The notes under the pieces were generated by a model. That model had not been told where the DNA came from. It worked only from the letters and a program-made list of their open reading frames with translations, and ran no database searches. 64,000 bases of DNA. Origin: Geodermatophilus sabuli (GTDB taxonomy: Bacteria > Actinomycetota > Actinomycetes > Mycobacteriales > Geodermatophilaceae). The DNA is taken from the NCBI RefSeq assembly GCF_900215145.1, contig NZ_OBDO01000003.1, positions 341,305 through 405,304 on the forward strand, written 5' to 3'. Of the stretch, positions 50,936-59,948 are shown piece after piece. Position 1 is the stretch's first letter, and the number at the start of each line of letters is the position of its first letter. A program made the position numbers and the translations under genes.

Positions 50936-51430
50936 ATGGCGATGCTGACCGCCTACGACCCGTTCGCCGCCACGTCCGCCGCCTTCCGGGCGCTGGACCA
51001 GCTCACCGGCCGCGGCGGGATGACCGCCCGCCCGCTGTCCGGCATGCCGATGGACGCCTACCGGGTCGGGGACAACTTCGTCGCCCACTTCGACCTGCCC
51101 GGCGTCGACCCCGGCTCGATCGACCTGTCCGTCGAGGGCACGACGCTGACCATCACGGCCGAGCGCTCGGTGCCCCAGCTCGAGAACGCCGAGTGGAGCA
51201 TCGCCGAGCGGCCCTACGGCAGCTACACCCGGCAGCTGGTCCTCGGCCGGAGCCTCGACACCGACCGGCTCGAGGCGAGCTACCACGACGGCGTGCTCAC
51301 CGTGAGCATCCCGGTCGCCGAGAAGGCGCGGGCCCGCAAGATCCAGGTCACCCGCGCCGACACCCCGGTCGCGGTCGAGGGTCGCACCATCGAGGGCGAG
51401 TCGCCCGAGGCGAAGGCCGTCGAGAGCTGA
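50936..51430 (+). CDS. Hsp20 family small heat-shock protein
   Basis: 164 residues from ATG 50936 behind AGGAGG. An alpha-crystallin domain (about 35-135): DAYRVGDNFVAHFDLPGVDPGSI, VEGTTLTITAERS and SYHDGVLTVSIPVAEKARARKIQV; the C-terminal I-x-I/V-like segment is weak. A holdase chaperone binding unfolded proteins in stress. A perfect hairpin after the stop ends the gene; a MerR/HspR-like regulator follows. Confidence 0.92.
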   Translation: MAMLTAYDPFAATSAAFRALDQLTGRGGMTARPLSGMPMDAYRVGDNFVAHFDLPGVDPGSIDLSVEGTTLTITAERSVPQLENAEWSIAERPYGSYTRQLVLGRSLDTDRLEASYHDGVLTVSIPVAEKARARKIQVTRADTPVAVEGRTIEGESPEAKAVES

Positions 51431-51479
51431 TCTGCTCGGCACGGCCGGTGGTCCGCGAGGCCGGCCGACCGCCGCACCC

Positions 51480-51509
51480 AGGGGCCGGGTCCGCACGGAC
51501 CCGGCCCCT
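51480..51509 (+). terminator. Hairpin terminator after hsp20
   Basis: Perfect 14-base arms (AGGGGCCGGGTCCG at 51480-51493 and its complement at 51496-51509) around a two-base apex, 50 bases after the Hsp20 stop and 21 before the next start. Confidence 0.75.
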
Positions 51510-51530
51510 GCGCACTCCAGGAGGACGGCC

Positions 51531-51968
51531 ATGACCGACCAGCACCGCGAGCAGCCCGCCCCCGGGGGCGAGGCGCTCCGGCGCCTGGACGACCCCGACT
51601 TCCCCGCGCTCACCATGAGCCAGGCCGCGGGCCTGCTCGGCGTCCAGGCCGCCTTCCTGCGCAGCCTGGACAGCGCGGGCGTCCTCCAGCCGCACCGCTC
51701 CCCCGGCGGCCACCGCCGCTACTCCCGTCACCAGCTCAGCCTGGCCGCGCGACTGCGCGTGCTCCTCGACGACGGGCACACCCTGGCCTCGGCCGAGGTG
51801 ATCCTGGGCCTGCAGGACGAGCTGGCCGACGCGCGAGCCGACACCGAGCGACTGCGGGCGACGGTCGACCGGCTGCGCGCCGGTGACGGCCGCCCCGCAC
51901 GGGACGGGGACGACCGGCGGCGCCCGGCGGACGGGCGTGAGCGACCCCACCGGGAAGATAGACCCTAG
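51531..51968 (+). CDS. MerR-family (HspR-like) regulator
   Basis: 145 residues from ATG 51531 with CAGGAGGA upstream. The winged HTH (about 28-95) reads TMSQAAGLLGVQAAFLRSLDSAGVL, RSPGGHRRYSRHQLSLAARL, very close to HspR, followed by a coiled coil (LADARADTERLRATVDRL) and a charged tail. No metal-binding cysteines. By context between Hsp20 and the copper operon it may control the chaperone. The CsoR operator of the next operon overlaps its stop codon. Confidence 0.82.
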   Translation: MTDQHREQPAPGGEALRRLDDPDFPALTMSQAAGLLGVQAAFLRSLDSAGVLQPHRSPGGHRRYSRHQLSLAARLRVLLDDGHTLASAEVILGLQDELADARADTERLRATVDRLRAGDGRPARDGDDRRRPADGRERPHREDRP

Positions 51969-51977
51969 GGGGGTATC
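51957..51977. promoter_or_regulatory. CsoR operator upstream of the copper operon
   Basis: An interrupted palindrome with GATAGACCC and GGGGGGTATC around TA, the G/C-tract flanked by GAT/ATC typical of CsoR-family sites. It overlaps the stop codon of the MerR-like gene and lies about 40 bases before the csoR start, suggesting copper-relieved autorepression of csoR-copZ-copA. Confidence 0.65.
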
Positions 51978-52015
51978 GTCCCTGGGCGAGAGACCGGACC
52001 GCCGAGAGGAACCCC

Positions 52016-52309
52016 GTGGAGAGCGCTCCGCACGGCTACATCCAGCGCAAGGACGACTACCTCAAGCGCCTGCGGCGCATCGAGGGGCAGGCACGCGGCC
52101 TGCAGCGGATGGTCGAGGACGAGAAGTACTGCATCGACATCCTCACCCAGGTGTCGGCGATGACGAAGGCGCTCCAGTCGGTCGCCCTCGGGCTGCTCGA
52201 GGAGCACATGTCGCACTGCGTCGTCCAGGCGGCGCAGGCCGGCGGCCGCGAGGCCGACGAGAAGGTCCGCGAGGCCTCCGAGGCGATCGCCCGGCTGGTC
52301 CGTTCCTGA
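52016..52309 (+). CDS. csoR: Copper-sensing repressor CsoR
   Basis: 97 residues from GTG 52016. All-helical DUF156 fold (YLKRLRRIEGQARGLQRMVED) with the Cu(I) triad Cys39, His64 and Cys68 in EKYCIDIL and EEHMSHCV, the spacing of mycobacterial CsoR. Copper binding releases DNA and switches on the downstream chaperone and pump. It begins the copper operon; its operator is just upstream. Confidence 0.94.
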   Translation: MESAPHGYIQRKDDYLKRLRRIEGQARGLQRMVEDEKYCIDILTQVSAMTKALQSVALGLLEEHMSHCVVQAAQAGGREADEKVREASEAIARLVRS

Positions 52310-52333
52310 CCCGGAGACCCGAGAGGACCCGCC

Positions 52334-52543
52334 ATGAGCACCGCCACGTACACCGTCGTCGGCATGACCTGCAGCCACTGCGTCACCGCCGTCACCGAGG
52401 AGGTCTCCGCCGTCCCCGGCGTGACCGCCGTCGACGTCGACCTGCCGACCGGCGGCCTGACCGTCACCAGCACCGACCTGGTCGACGACGGCGCCGTGCG
52501 CGCGGCCGTCGAGGAGGCCGGCTACGAGGTGTCCGGCAGCTGA
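52334..52543 (+). CDS. copZ: Copper chaperone CopZ (HMA domain)
   Basis: 69 residues with a GAGAGGA site. Single ferredoxin-like HMA domain with M-T-C-S-H-C at residues 11-16, which carries one Cu(I), and the typical C-terminal [10 protein letters not shown] helix. It should hand copper to CopA or CsoR. 24 bases after csoR. Confidence 0.93.
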   Translation: MSTATYTVVGMTCSHCVTAVTEEVSAVPGVTAVDVDLPTGGLTVTSTDLVDDGAVRAAVEEAGYEVSGS

Positions 52544-52593
52544 CCGGCCGGGGCCGACCGCCCCATGCCCTCGTCGCCCACGAGAGGACCGTC

Positions 52594-53517
52594 ATGGACA
52601 CGCCGGCGCGACTGGCCGTCGTCGCCCTCGGCCTGGCCGCCGTCTTCGGCGCGGCCGTCGGGGTGGGCGCCGCGGTGGGGCCGATGGGGGCACCCGAGCC
52701 GCACGCGGGCGCCACGCCCACGCCCGGCGCCCCGGCCGGGGTCCCGACCGGAGCCGGCTACGGCGGTCTCGCCGTCGCCGACTCCGGGTACGTCCTCGAC
52801 CTGCTCGACGAGCAGCTGCCCGCCGGGACGGCGACCCTCGCGTTCCGGGTCCTCGGTCCCGACGGCGCCCCGGTGGTCGACTACGACGTCGAGCACGTGG
52901 AGGACCTGCACCTGATCGCCGTCCGCCGGGACCTCTCCGGCTACCAGCGCGCCTACCCCGTGCTCGGTCCCGACGGCACGTGGCAGGTGCCGCTGGAGCT
53001 GACGCCGGGCAGCTGGCGGGTGGTCACCGACTCCACCCCGAGCGCCCTCGGCCGCAACCTGACCCTGGGCAGCGACCTGAGCGTGCCCGGCGAGCTGGCG
53101 CCCGCGCCCCTGCCGGATCCGGCCGCCGTCGCGGAGGTCGACGGCTACACCGTCGTCCTGACCGGGGAGCCGGTCGCCGGCGGCGAGTCCGAGCTGACCT
53201 TCAGCGTCAGCCGGGACGGCCGACCGGTCACCGACCTGCAGCCCTACCTCGGCTCGTTCGGCACCCTGGTGGCGCTGCGCGCCGGGGACCTGGCCTACCT
53301 GCACGTCCACCCGACCGAGCCACCGGAGGGCACCACCGCCACCGCGGGACCGCACAAGACCTTCGTCGCGACGGTGCCGTCCGCGGGGACCTACCGGCTG
53401 TTCCTCGACTTCCGGCACGGCGGCGCCGTGCACACCGCCGCCTTCACCGTCCGCGTCGGGACGAGCGAGGCGTCGACCACCCCCGACCAGCCGGCCGGCC
53501 ACGGTCACGGCGGCTGA
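52594..53517 (+). CDS. Secreted or membrane-anchored copper-operon protein of unknown function
   Basis: 307 residues from ATG 52594 after GAGAGGA. One hydrophobic N-terminal helix (about 8-30) then a proline/threonine linker and two beta-rich repeats, each holding a [11 protein letters not shown] or [15 protein letters not shown] strand followed by [16 protein letters not shown] or [19 protein letters not shown]. It ends in a His-rich HGHGG tail. Similar proteins occur in actinobacterial copper operons; the histidines (H-V-H-P, tail) could bind copper outside the membrane. No enzyme motif is seen. Confidence 0.75.
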   Translation: MDTPARLAVVALGLAAVFGAAVGVGAAVGPMGAPEPHAGATPTPGAPAGVPTGAGYGGLAVADSGYVLDLLDEQLPAGTATLAFRVLGPDGAPVVDYDVEHVEDLHLIAVRRDLSGYQRAYPVLGPDGTWQVPLELTPGSWRVVTDSTPSALGRNLTLGSDLSVPGELAPAPLPDPAAVAEVDGYTVVLTGEPVAGGESELTFSVSRDGRPVTDLQPYLGSFGTLVALRAGDLAYLHVHPTEPPEGTTATAGPHKTFVATVPSAGTYRLFLDFRHGGAVHTAAFTVRVGTSEASTTPDQPAGHGHGG

Positions 53518-53528
53518 GGAGACCCTCG

Positions 53529-55823
53529 TTGAGCACCGCCACCCAGCCCTCCGCCGGTGAGGTCGAGCTCGCCATCGGCGGGATGACGTGCGCCTCGTGC
53601 GCCGCCCGCATCGAGAAGAAGCTCAACAAGCTCGACGGCGTCACCGCGACGGTGAACTACGCAACGGAGAAGGCGAAGGTCAGCTACGGCGGGGACGTCA
53701 CCCCCGCGGACCTGATCGCCACCGTCGAGAAGACCGGGTACACCGCGACCCTGCCGCAGCCGGCCGCCCCCGAGGCGTCCGAGGAGGACACGGCCCTCCG
53801 AACACTGCGCACCCGGCTGCTGGTGTCCACCCTGCTCACCGTGCCGGTGGTCGCCATGGCGATGGTGCCGGCGCTGCAGGTCGAGTACTGGCAGTGGCTG
53901 TCGCTGACGCTGGCCGCGCCGGTGGTGGTGTGGGGCGGGCTGCCGTTCCACCGCGCCGCCTGGACCAACCTGCGCCACGGCGCCGCGACCATGGACACCC
54001 TCGTCTCGCTGGGCACCGGAGCGGCGTTCCTGTGGTCGCTGTACGCGCTGTTCCTCGGCACCGCGGGCGAGCCCGGCATGACCCACCCCTTCGAGTTCAC
54101 GATCGCCCGGGGCGACGGCAACGCTGACATCTACCTCGAGGCCGCCGCCGGGGTCACCACCTTCCTGCTGGCCGGGCGGTACGTCGAGGCCCGGTCCAAG
54201 CGGCGCTCCGGCGCCGCCCTCCGGGCGTTGATGGAGCTGGGCGCCAAGGAGGTCTCGGTCCTGCGCGGCGGTACCGAGCGGCGGGTGCCGGTCGAGCAGC
54301 TCGTCGTGGGCGACCTGTTCGTCGTCCGGCCCGGGGAGAAGATCGCCGCGGACGGCGAGGTGACCGAGGGCGCCTCCGCGGTCGACGCCTCGATGCTCAC
54401 CGGCGAGTCGGTGCCGGTCGAGGTCGGGCCGGGGGACGTCGTCGTCGGGTCGACCGTGAACGCCGGCGGCCGGCTGGTCGTGCGCGCCACCCGGATCGGC
54501 GCGGAGACCCAGCTGGCACAGATGGCCCGGCTGGTCGAGGAGGCGCAGAACGGCAAGGCCGAGGTGCAGCGGCTGGCCGACCGGGTGTCCGGCGTCTTCG
54601 TGCCGGTCGTGCTGGCGCTGGCGGTGGCGACCCTCGGCTTCTGGATCGGCGCCGGCGCGGGCCTCCCGGCCGCCTTCACCGCGGCGGTGGCGGTGCTGAT
54701 CATCGCCTGCCCTTGCGCCCTCGGGCTGGCCACGCCGACCGCGCTCATGGTCGGCACCGGGCGCGGCGCGCAGCTGGGCATCCTCATCAGGGGCCCGGAG
54801 GTGCTGGAGTCCACCCGCGCCGTCGACACCGTCGTCCTGGACAAGACCGGCACCGTCACCATCGGCCGGATGACGCTGGCCGACGTCGTCGCCGCCCCCG
54901 GCGCGGACGCCGACCGGGTGCTGCGGCTGGCCGGCGCCCTGGAGGACGGCTCGGAGCACCCGATCGCCCGGGCGGTCGCCGCGGCCGCCGCCGAGCGGGT
55001 CGGCCCGCTGCCGGCGGTGGCGGGTTTCGCGAACGTCACCGGACTCGGGGTGCAGGGCGTCGTCGAGGGCGCCGCGGTGCTCGTCGGGCGGCCCCGATTG
55101 CTGGCCGACCGGTCGGTGCCCGTGCCGGAGCCGCTGGCCGCCGCGCAGGCCGCCGCCGAGGCGCGGGGCCGCACGGCGGTGCTGGTCGCGGTCGACGGCG
55201 CGGCGGTCGGCCTGCTGGTCGTCGCCGACGCGGTCAAGCCGACCTCGGCCGCCGCGATCGCCCAGCTGCGGGACCTCGGCCTGGACCCGGTCCTGCTGAC
55301 CGGCGACAACGCGGCCGTCGCCCGGACGGTGGCCGCGGAGGTGGGCATCGACGAGGTGGTCGCCGAGGTGCTGCCCCAGGAGAAGGTGGACGTCGTCCGG
55401 CGGCTGCAGGACGAGGGGCGGGTCGTGGCCATGATCGGCGACGGCGTGAACGACGCCGCCGCGCTGGCCCAGGCCGACCTGGGGCTGGCCATGGGCACCG
55501 GCACCGACGTCGCGATCCAGGCTTCCGACCTGACCCTGGTGCGCGGCGACCTGCGGGCGGCGGCCGACGCGATCCGGCTGGCCCGCCGCACCCTGGCGGT
55601 CATCAAGGGCAACCTGTTCTGGGCGTTCGCCTACAACGTGGCCGCGATCCCGCTGGCCGCCGCGGGGCTGCTCAACCCGATGATCGCCGGCGCGGCGATG
55701 GCGCTCAGCTCCGTCTTCGTGGTCACCAACAGCCTGCGGCTGCGCCGGTTCGCCCCCCTGCCGGGCAACACCGGCGCGACCACCGCCGTCCCCTCCGACT
55801 CCCGCGCGACCGCCCCTGCGTGA
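53529..55823 (+). CDS. copA: Copper-translocating P-type ATPase CopA
   Basis: 764 residues from TTG 53529, the best start because GAGGAG is about nine bases before it and it follows the previous stop by 11 bases. N-terminal HMA domain with M-T-C-A-S-C; actuator TGES; transmembrane C-P-C in [12 protein letters not shown]; phosphorylation site DKTGT; ATP-site SEHPIARA; hinge [12 protein letters not shown]; final helix pair with YN in [10 protein letters not shown] Cu(I) efflux pump of the P1B-1 group. Last gene of the csoR operon; a small hairpin follows. Confidence 0.94.
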   Translation: MSTATQPSAGEVELAIGGMTCASCAARIEKKLNKLDGVTATVNYATEKAKVSYGGDVTPADLIATVEKTGYTATLPQPAAPEASEEDTALRTLRTRLLVSTLLTVPVVAMAMVPALQVEYWQWLSLTLAAPVVVWGGLPFHRAAWTNLRHGAATMDTLVSLGTGAAFLWSLYALFLGTAGEPGMTHPFEFTIARGDGNADIYLEAAAGVTTFLLAGRYVEARSKRRSGAALRALMELGAKEVSVLRGGTERRVPVEQLVVGDLFVVRPGEKIAADGEVTEGASAVDASMLTGESVPVEVGPGDVVVGSTVNAGGRLVVRATRIGAETQLAQMARLVEEAQNGKAEVQRLADRVSGVFVPVVLALAVATLGFWIGAGAGLPAAFTAAVAVLIIACPCALGLATPTALMVGTGRGAQLGILIRGPEVLESTRAVDTVVLDKTGTVTIGRMTLADVVAAPGADADRVLRLAGALEDGSEHPIARAVAAAAAERVGPLPAVAGFANVTGLGVQGVVEGAAVLVGRPRLLADRSVPVPEPLAAAQAAAEARGRTAVLVAVDGAAVGLLVVADAVKPTSAAAIAQLRDLGLDPVLLTGDNAAVARTVAAEVGIDEVVAEVLPQEKVDVVRRLQDEGRVVAMIGDGVNDAAALAQADLGLAMGTGTDVAIQASDLTLVRGDLRAAADAIRLARRTLAVIKGNLFWAFAYNVAAIPLAAAGLLNPMIAGAAMALSSVFVVTNSLRLRRFAPLPGNTGATTAVPSDSRATAPA

Positions 55824-55852
55824 GCATCCACGGTCGTCGATCACGGGGTTGT

Positions 55853-55869
55853 TGCCGGTGACACCGGCA
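55853..55869. terminator. Short hairpin between convergent copA and M56 gene
   Basis: TGCCGGTG and CACCGGCA arms around a single A in the 106-base gap between the convergent copA and M56 peptidase genes. No T-run; weak terminator candidate for both. Confidence 0.4.
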
Positions 55870-55929
55870 GACACGCCGCGCGCGGCGGCAACGAGCCCAT
55901 GATCGACAGCGGGTGGAGCGGCGGCACCC

Positions 55930-56862
55930 CTAGAGGGCGGCGGGGAGGAGCAGCAGCGCGGTCGGGACGAGCAGGAGCGCGACGGCGGACAGCAGCGCCG
56001 CCGTCCGGACCCAGCCCGGCAGCGGGGACGGCGGCTCGAGCAGCCGGGCCACCCGCTCCCCGAGCGCGCTGCCGGTGACCGCGAGCGCGCCGTCGGGCAC
56101 GCCCGCTCCCCCGCTCCCGCCCGCGGCGACGACGATCGCCTGGGCCAGGGTGCGCCGCGGCGCCGCCCCGGTCAGCGAGCCGAGCGCCACGTCGTCGGCG
56201 CGCATCTCGACCAGGGCGCGCACCGCGGCGTGCGCCCGGCCGGCCGCGGGCAGCACGGGCAGCGCCGCCTCCCAGGCGACGAACGGCAGCAGCAGCAGGT
56301 GGTGGTGCTCGCGCAGGTGCGCCCGCTCGTGCGCGACGACGGCGGCCAGCTGCTCCTCGTCGAGCTCGGCGACCATCCCCGACGACAACACCAGCAGCGG
56401 CTTCGCGCCGGGGATGCAGAAGGCGACCGGCGCGGGGTGGTCGAGCAGCCGGGCGTCGGGGACGGCGGCCGGCTCCACGACCAGCTCCAGCAGGTCCCGG
56501 TGCCGGCGGCGGGTGCGGGCGGTACGGACCCAGGACAGCACCAGGACGCCGAGCAGCTCGGCGGCGAGCACGGCGGCCAGCGTCTGGGTGACCCAGTGGT
56601 CGCCTCGCACCGGCGCCTCGGCGGGGTGCCGGGTGACCCAGTGCCACCAGGCCTCCGGGAGCGAGTGACCCCACGGCGCGAGGCCGTGCACCAGCAGCGC
56701 CCCGATGATCGACAGGCCGCCGGCCAGGCCGATCGCCTGCCAGCAGACGAGGGCGACCAGCGGGTCCCGTCGCGGCCAGCGGGCCCGGGACAGCCACGCC
56801 GGCACCGGCCACGCCAGCAGCGCGGCCAGCACGGCGAGGGCGGCCGCGGTGGCGGGGAGCAC
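55930..56862 (-). CDS. M56 family membrane metallopeptidase (BlaR1-like, no sensor domain)
   Basis: 310 residues from GTG 56862, seven bases after the blaI stop. Four hydrophobic segments and the zinc motif H-E-R-A-H in AAVVAHERAHLREHHHLLLL near residue 200, with ARLLDHPAPVAFCIPGAKPLL before it. It lacks the C-terminal penicillin-binding sensor of true BlaR1. Such proteins are thought to cleave or inactivate the partner BlaI repressor. Operon partner of the upstream BlaI gene. Confidence 0.87.
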   Translation of the reverse strand: MLPATAAALAVLAALLAWPVPAWLSRARWPRRDPLVALVCWQAIGLAGGLSIIGALLVHGLAPWGHSLPEAWWHWVTRHPAEAPVRGDHWVTQTLAAVLAAELLGVLVLSWVRTARTRRRHRDLLELVVEPAAVPDARLLDHPAPVAFCIPGAKPLLVLSSGMVAELDEEQLAAVVAHERAHLREHHHLLLLPFVAWEAALPVLPAAGRAHAAVRALVEMRADDVALGSLTGAAPRRTLAQAIVVAAGGSGGAGVPDGALAVTGSALGERVARLLEPPSPLPGWVRTAALLSAVALLLVPTALLLLPAAL

Positions 56863-56869
56863 GGGGAGG

Positions 56870-57238
56870 TCAGGCGGGGGTGGCGTCCGGACCGGCGGCG
56901 GCGGCCAGGAGCTCGCGCAGCAGCCGCGCCTCGTCGGCGTCGACGCTGCCGACGAAGCGGGCCAGCACCGCCTGCCGGTCCCCGGCAGCACCGAGCACCT
57001 CGTGCATCAGCTCGGCGGCGTGCTCCTCGCGGGTGGCCCGCGGCCGGAACCGCCGCGGCCGCGCGTCGTCGTGGACGACGAAGCCCTTCTGCTCCAGCCG
57101 GGTCAGCACCGTGTGCACGGTGGTCAGCGCCAGGCCACGGTCGGCGAGCCCGTCGCGCAGCTCGGTCGCCGAGACGGCACCGTCGGCCGACCACAGCCGG
57201 TCCATGACGGCCCGCTCCAGCTCACCCAACGACGCCAC
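56870..57238 (-). CDS. BlaI/MecI/CopY family repressor
   Basis: 122 residues from GTG 57238, chosen because AGGAG lies six bases upstream; a GTG eight codons earlier lacks it. A winged HTH: SLGELERAVMDRLW, TTVHTVLTRLEQKGFVVHDD and FRPRATREEHAAELM, then a dimerisation helix. The M56 peptidase follows. Two palindromes lie between this gene and cydA, so it probably represses itself and the cytochrome bd operon. Confidence 0.9.
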   Translation of the reverse strand: MASLGELERAVMDRLWSADGAVSATELRDGLADRGLALTTVHTVLTRLEQKGFVVHDDARPRRFRPRATREEHAAELMHEVLGAAGDRQAVLARFVGSVDADEARLLRELLAAAAGPDATPA

Positions 57239-57268
57239 CGCTGCTCCTGTCTCCCGTCTCACACCCCA

Positions 57269-57315
57269 CTTCTTCTACGTGTCGTAGAAGAAGTCTTCTA
57301 CCCCGCGTAGAAAGA
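57269..57315. promoter_or_regulatory. Twin palindromes between blaI and cydA, BlaI operator candidate
   Basis: First site 57269-57293 is perfect: arms CTTCTTCTACG and CGTAGAAGAAG around TGT. The second, at 57296-57312, repeats the core TTCTAC - ccc gc - GTAGAA. The two cores are spaced by about 25 bases (roughly two to two and a half helical turns) and sit 30-60 bases before both the blaI and cydA start regions. They are the only strong dyads in the gap. Confidence 0.7.
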
Positions 57316-57354
57316 GGTGGACCGATCGTACGTCGCCCAGTGAGGAGAGCGGCC

Positions 57355-58920
57355 GTGGACGTCCTGGACGTGGCACGCTGGCAGTTCGGGATCACGACCG
57401 TCTACCACTTCCTGATGGTCCCGCTGACCATCGGCCTGGGGATCCTGGTCGCGGTCATGCACACCATGTGGGTGCGGACCGACAAGCCCGAGTGGCTGCG
57501 GATGACCCGCTTCTGGGGTCGCATCTACCTGATCAACTTCGTGCTCGGCGTCGCCACCGGCCTGGTGCAGGAGTTCCAGTTCGGCCTGGCCTGGAGCGAG
57601 TACAGCCGGTTCGTCGGCGACGTCTTCGGCTCGCTGCTGGCCCTCGAGGCGCTGCTGGCGTTCTTCCTCGAGTCGACGTTCCTCGGCCTGTGGATCTTCG
57701 GCTGGGGCCGGATCCCGAAGAAGCTGCACCTGGCCGCACTGTGGGCGGCGGTGATCGGCTCGATCGTGAGCGCGTACTTCATCATCGCGGCCAACTCCTG
57801 GATGCAGCACCCGGTCGGGGTGGTGACCGACGACGCCACAGGCCGCCCCGTGCAGGTCGACTTCCTCGCGGTGCTGACCAACAACACCGCCCTGGCCGCG
57901 TTCAGCCACGCGATCGTCGCCGCGCTCATGGTCGCGGGCGCCCTGCTGGTCGGCATCGGCCTGTGGCACCTGCGGAAGCGGGAGCTGGCGCAGCAGCCGA
58001 CCACCGACGTCGACCACCGGGTGTGGCGCCGCTCGGTGCGGCTCGGCGGCTGGGTGTCGCTGGCTGCGTTCGTCCTCGTCGCCCTGACCGGCGACTGGCA
58101 GGGCAAGCTGATGTACCAGCAGCAGCCGCTGAAGATGAGCTCGGCCGAGGCGCTGTGCGAGACCGAGGCGCCGGCGTCCTTCTCGGTCTTCGCCTGGGGC
58201 AAGGTCGGCAACAACGAGTGCGACGACGTCCACTCGATCACCGTCCCGTACCTGCTCTCCTACCTCGCGCACGGCGACTTCTCGACCGCCGTACCGGGCG
58301 TCAACGAGCTGCAGGAGGAGTACGGCGCCGTCTACGGCGAGACCTACCCCGACGACCCGTCGCGCTTCGGCGCCCTGGCCGGCGAGGGGATCGACTACAC
58401 CCCGCTGCTCGCGGTGACCTACTGGAGCTTCCGGCTCATGATCGGCATGGGCGCGGTGTCGGCCGGCGTCGCCGCCTACGCGCTGTGGGCCACACGGAAG
58501 GGCCGGGTGCCGACGTCGCGGATCGGCGTCTACGGCGCGCTGCTCGCCGTCGCGGCGCCCTTCGTGGCCAACGCGACCGGCTGGATCTTCACCGAGATGG
58601 GCCGCCAGCCCTTCGTCGTCTACCCGAACCCCGACGTCCCCGTCGACGAGCAGGTGTGGTTCTTCACCGCCCAGGCCGTCTCCCCTGGCATCAGCGCCGC
58701 CGAGGTCTGGACCTCGCTGTCCGTGCTGACCCTCGTCTACGGCGCGCTGGCCGTCGTCGAGCTGTGGCTCGTCACCCGCTTCGTCCGCCGCGGCGTCACC
58801 ACCGGGGACGGCGCCCCGACGCCCGGCTCCACCCCCGAGGGGACGCCGGACGACGACCTGCCCGCCGGCCGCGACGGCACCCGTCGCGACACCGACGACG
58901 TCCTGTCCTTCGCGTACTGA
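57355..58920 (+). CDS. cydA: Cytochrome bd ubiquinol oxidase subunit I
   Basis: 521 residues from GTG 57355 (GAGGAG seven bases upstream; an earlier GTG is less well placed). Nine helices with haem-ligand His in TTVYHFLMVPLTIG, AFSHAIVAALM and Met in the LMYQQQPLKMSSAEALC Q-loop area; quinol site with GRQPF in TEMGRQPFVVYPN (usually GRQPW). Catalyses quinol oxidation by oxygen with high affinity, supporting low-oxygen respiration. First gene of cydA-cydB-cydDC, divergent from the BlaI repressor. Confidence 0.94.
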   Translation: MDVLDVARWQFGITTVYHFLMVPLTIGLGILVAVMHTMWVRTDKPEWLRMTRFWGRIYLINFVLGVATGLVQEFQFGLAWSEYSRFVGDVFGSLLALEALLAFFLESTFLGLWIFGWGRIPKKLHLAALWAAVIGSIVSAYFIIAANSWMQHPVGVVTDDATGRPVQVDFLAVLTNNTALAAFSHAIVAALMVAGALLVGIGLWHLRKRELAQQPTTDVDHRVWRRSVRLGGWVSLAAFVLVALTGDWQGKLMYQQQPLKMSSAEALCETEAPASFSVFAWGKVGNNECDDVHSITVPYLLSYLAHGDFSTAVPGVNELQEEYGAVYGETYPDDPSRFGALAGEGIDYTPLLAVTYWSFRLMIGMGAVSAGVAAYALWATRKGRVPTSRIGVYGALLAVAAPFVANATGWIFTEMGRQPFVVYPNPDVPVDEQVWFFTAQAVSPGISAAEVWTSLSVLTLVYGALAVVELWLVTRFVRRGVTTGDGAPTPGSTPEGTPDDDLPAGRDGTRRDTDDVLSFAY

Positions 58921-58931
58921 GGAGCTGACCC

Positions 58932-59948
58932 GTGGACCTGCAGACGCTCTGGTTCGCCGCCGTCGCGGTGCTCTGGACCGGGTTCCTGCTGCTGGAGGGG
59001 TTCGACTTCGGCGTCGCCGCGCTGCTGCCGGTGCTCGGCCGCCGCCCCGCCGACCGGCACCTCATGCTGCGCACCATCGGCCCGCTGTGGGACGGCAACG
59101 AGGTCTGGCTGATCACCGCCGTCGGCGCGGTGTTCGCCGCCTTCCCCGGCTGGTACGCCACCTGGCTGCCGGCGCTGTACCTGCCGTTCGTGCTCGTGCT
59201 GTTCGGGCTGATCATCCGGGCGGTCGCGTTCGAGTGGCGGCACTCCCACCACACCGAGGCCTGGGACGCGACCTGGACGCGGGTCATCACCGCCGGCTCG
59301 CTGATCGCCGCCGCCGGGATCGGGGCCGCGCTGGGGGCGACCACCCTCGGCCTGCCCATCGACGCCGACGGCACGCGCGTGGGCGGCGCCTTCTCCGGGC
59401 TCGGCTGGCCGGCGCTGCTCGGCGCGGTCGCGGTGCCGGCCTTCTCCGTCGTGCACGGCGCCCTCTTCCTCGCGCTGAAGACCGACGGGCCGGTGCGGGA
59501 CGCCGCCCGCCGCTTCGCCGGGCGCTGGGCACCCGTGGCCGCGCTGCCGCTGCTGGCATGGGCCGGCGTGGTGCACCTGCGCCACGGGACCCCGGTCAGC
59601 GCGCTGCTGTGGCTGGTCGCGGCGCTGGCCGTGGCAGTCGCGTGGACGCGCACCCGGGTCGGGCGCGAGGGGCAGGCTTTCGCCGCCTGGGGGGTGCTGC
59701 TGGTGGCGGCCGTCGCCACGGTCTTCGGGGCCGCCTACCCGGTCGTCGTCCCCTCGACGATCGACCCCGCCTTCGACGTGCTGGTCTCCGACGCCTCGGT
59801 CAGCGACTACACGCTCACCGTCATGACCTGGGCGGCCGGGATCGGCCTGCCCGTGGTGCTGGGCTACCAGGCGTGGACCTACTGGGTCTTCCGGAAGCGG
59901 CTGACCTCCGAGCCCCAGCACGAGGCGCCCGCCGAGGTGCCCGCGTGA
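58932..59948 (+). CDS. cydB: Cytochrome bd ubiquinol oxidase subunit II
   Basis: 338 residues from GTG 58932 with GAGGAG before it. Eight to nine helices with the starting LWFAAVAVLWTGFLLLEGFDFGVAALL, GPLWDGNEVWLITAVGAVFAAFP and YLPFVLVLFGLIIRAVAFEWR typical of CydB. Partner of CydA in the bd oxidase. Its stop overlaps the CydDC start by four bases. Confidence 0.94.
   Translation: MDLQTLWFAAVAVLWTGFLLLEGFDFGVAALLPVLGRRPADRHLMLRTIGPLWDGNEVWLITAVGAVFAAFPGWYATWLPALYLPFVLVLFGLIIRAVAFEWRHSHHTEAWDATWTRVITAGSLIAAAGIGAALGATTLGLPIDADGTRVGGAFSGLGWPALLGAVAVPAFSVVHGALFLALKTDGPVRDAARRFAGRWAPVAALPLLAWAGVVHLRHGTPVSALLWLVAALAVAVAWTRTRVGREGQAFAAWGVLLVAAVATVFGAAYPVVVPSTIDPAFDVLVSDASVSDYTLTVMTWAAGIGLPVVLGYQAWTYWVFRKRLTSEPQHEAPAEVPA

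Noticed and set aside
53505..55874. 789-codon open frame antisense to copA
   Set aside because: Shadow frame; repetitive G/R/D/H composition and no motif, whereas copA on the other strand has all P-type ATPase motifs.
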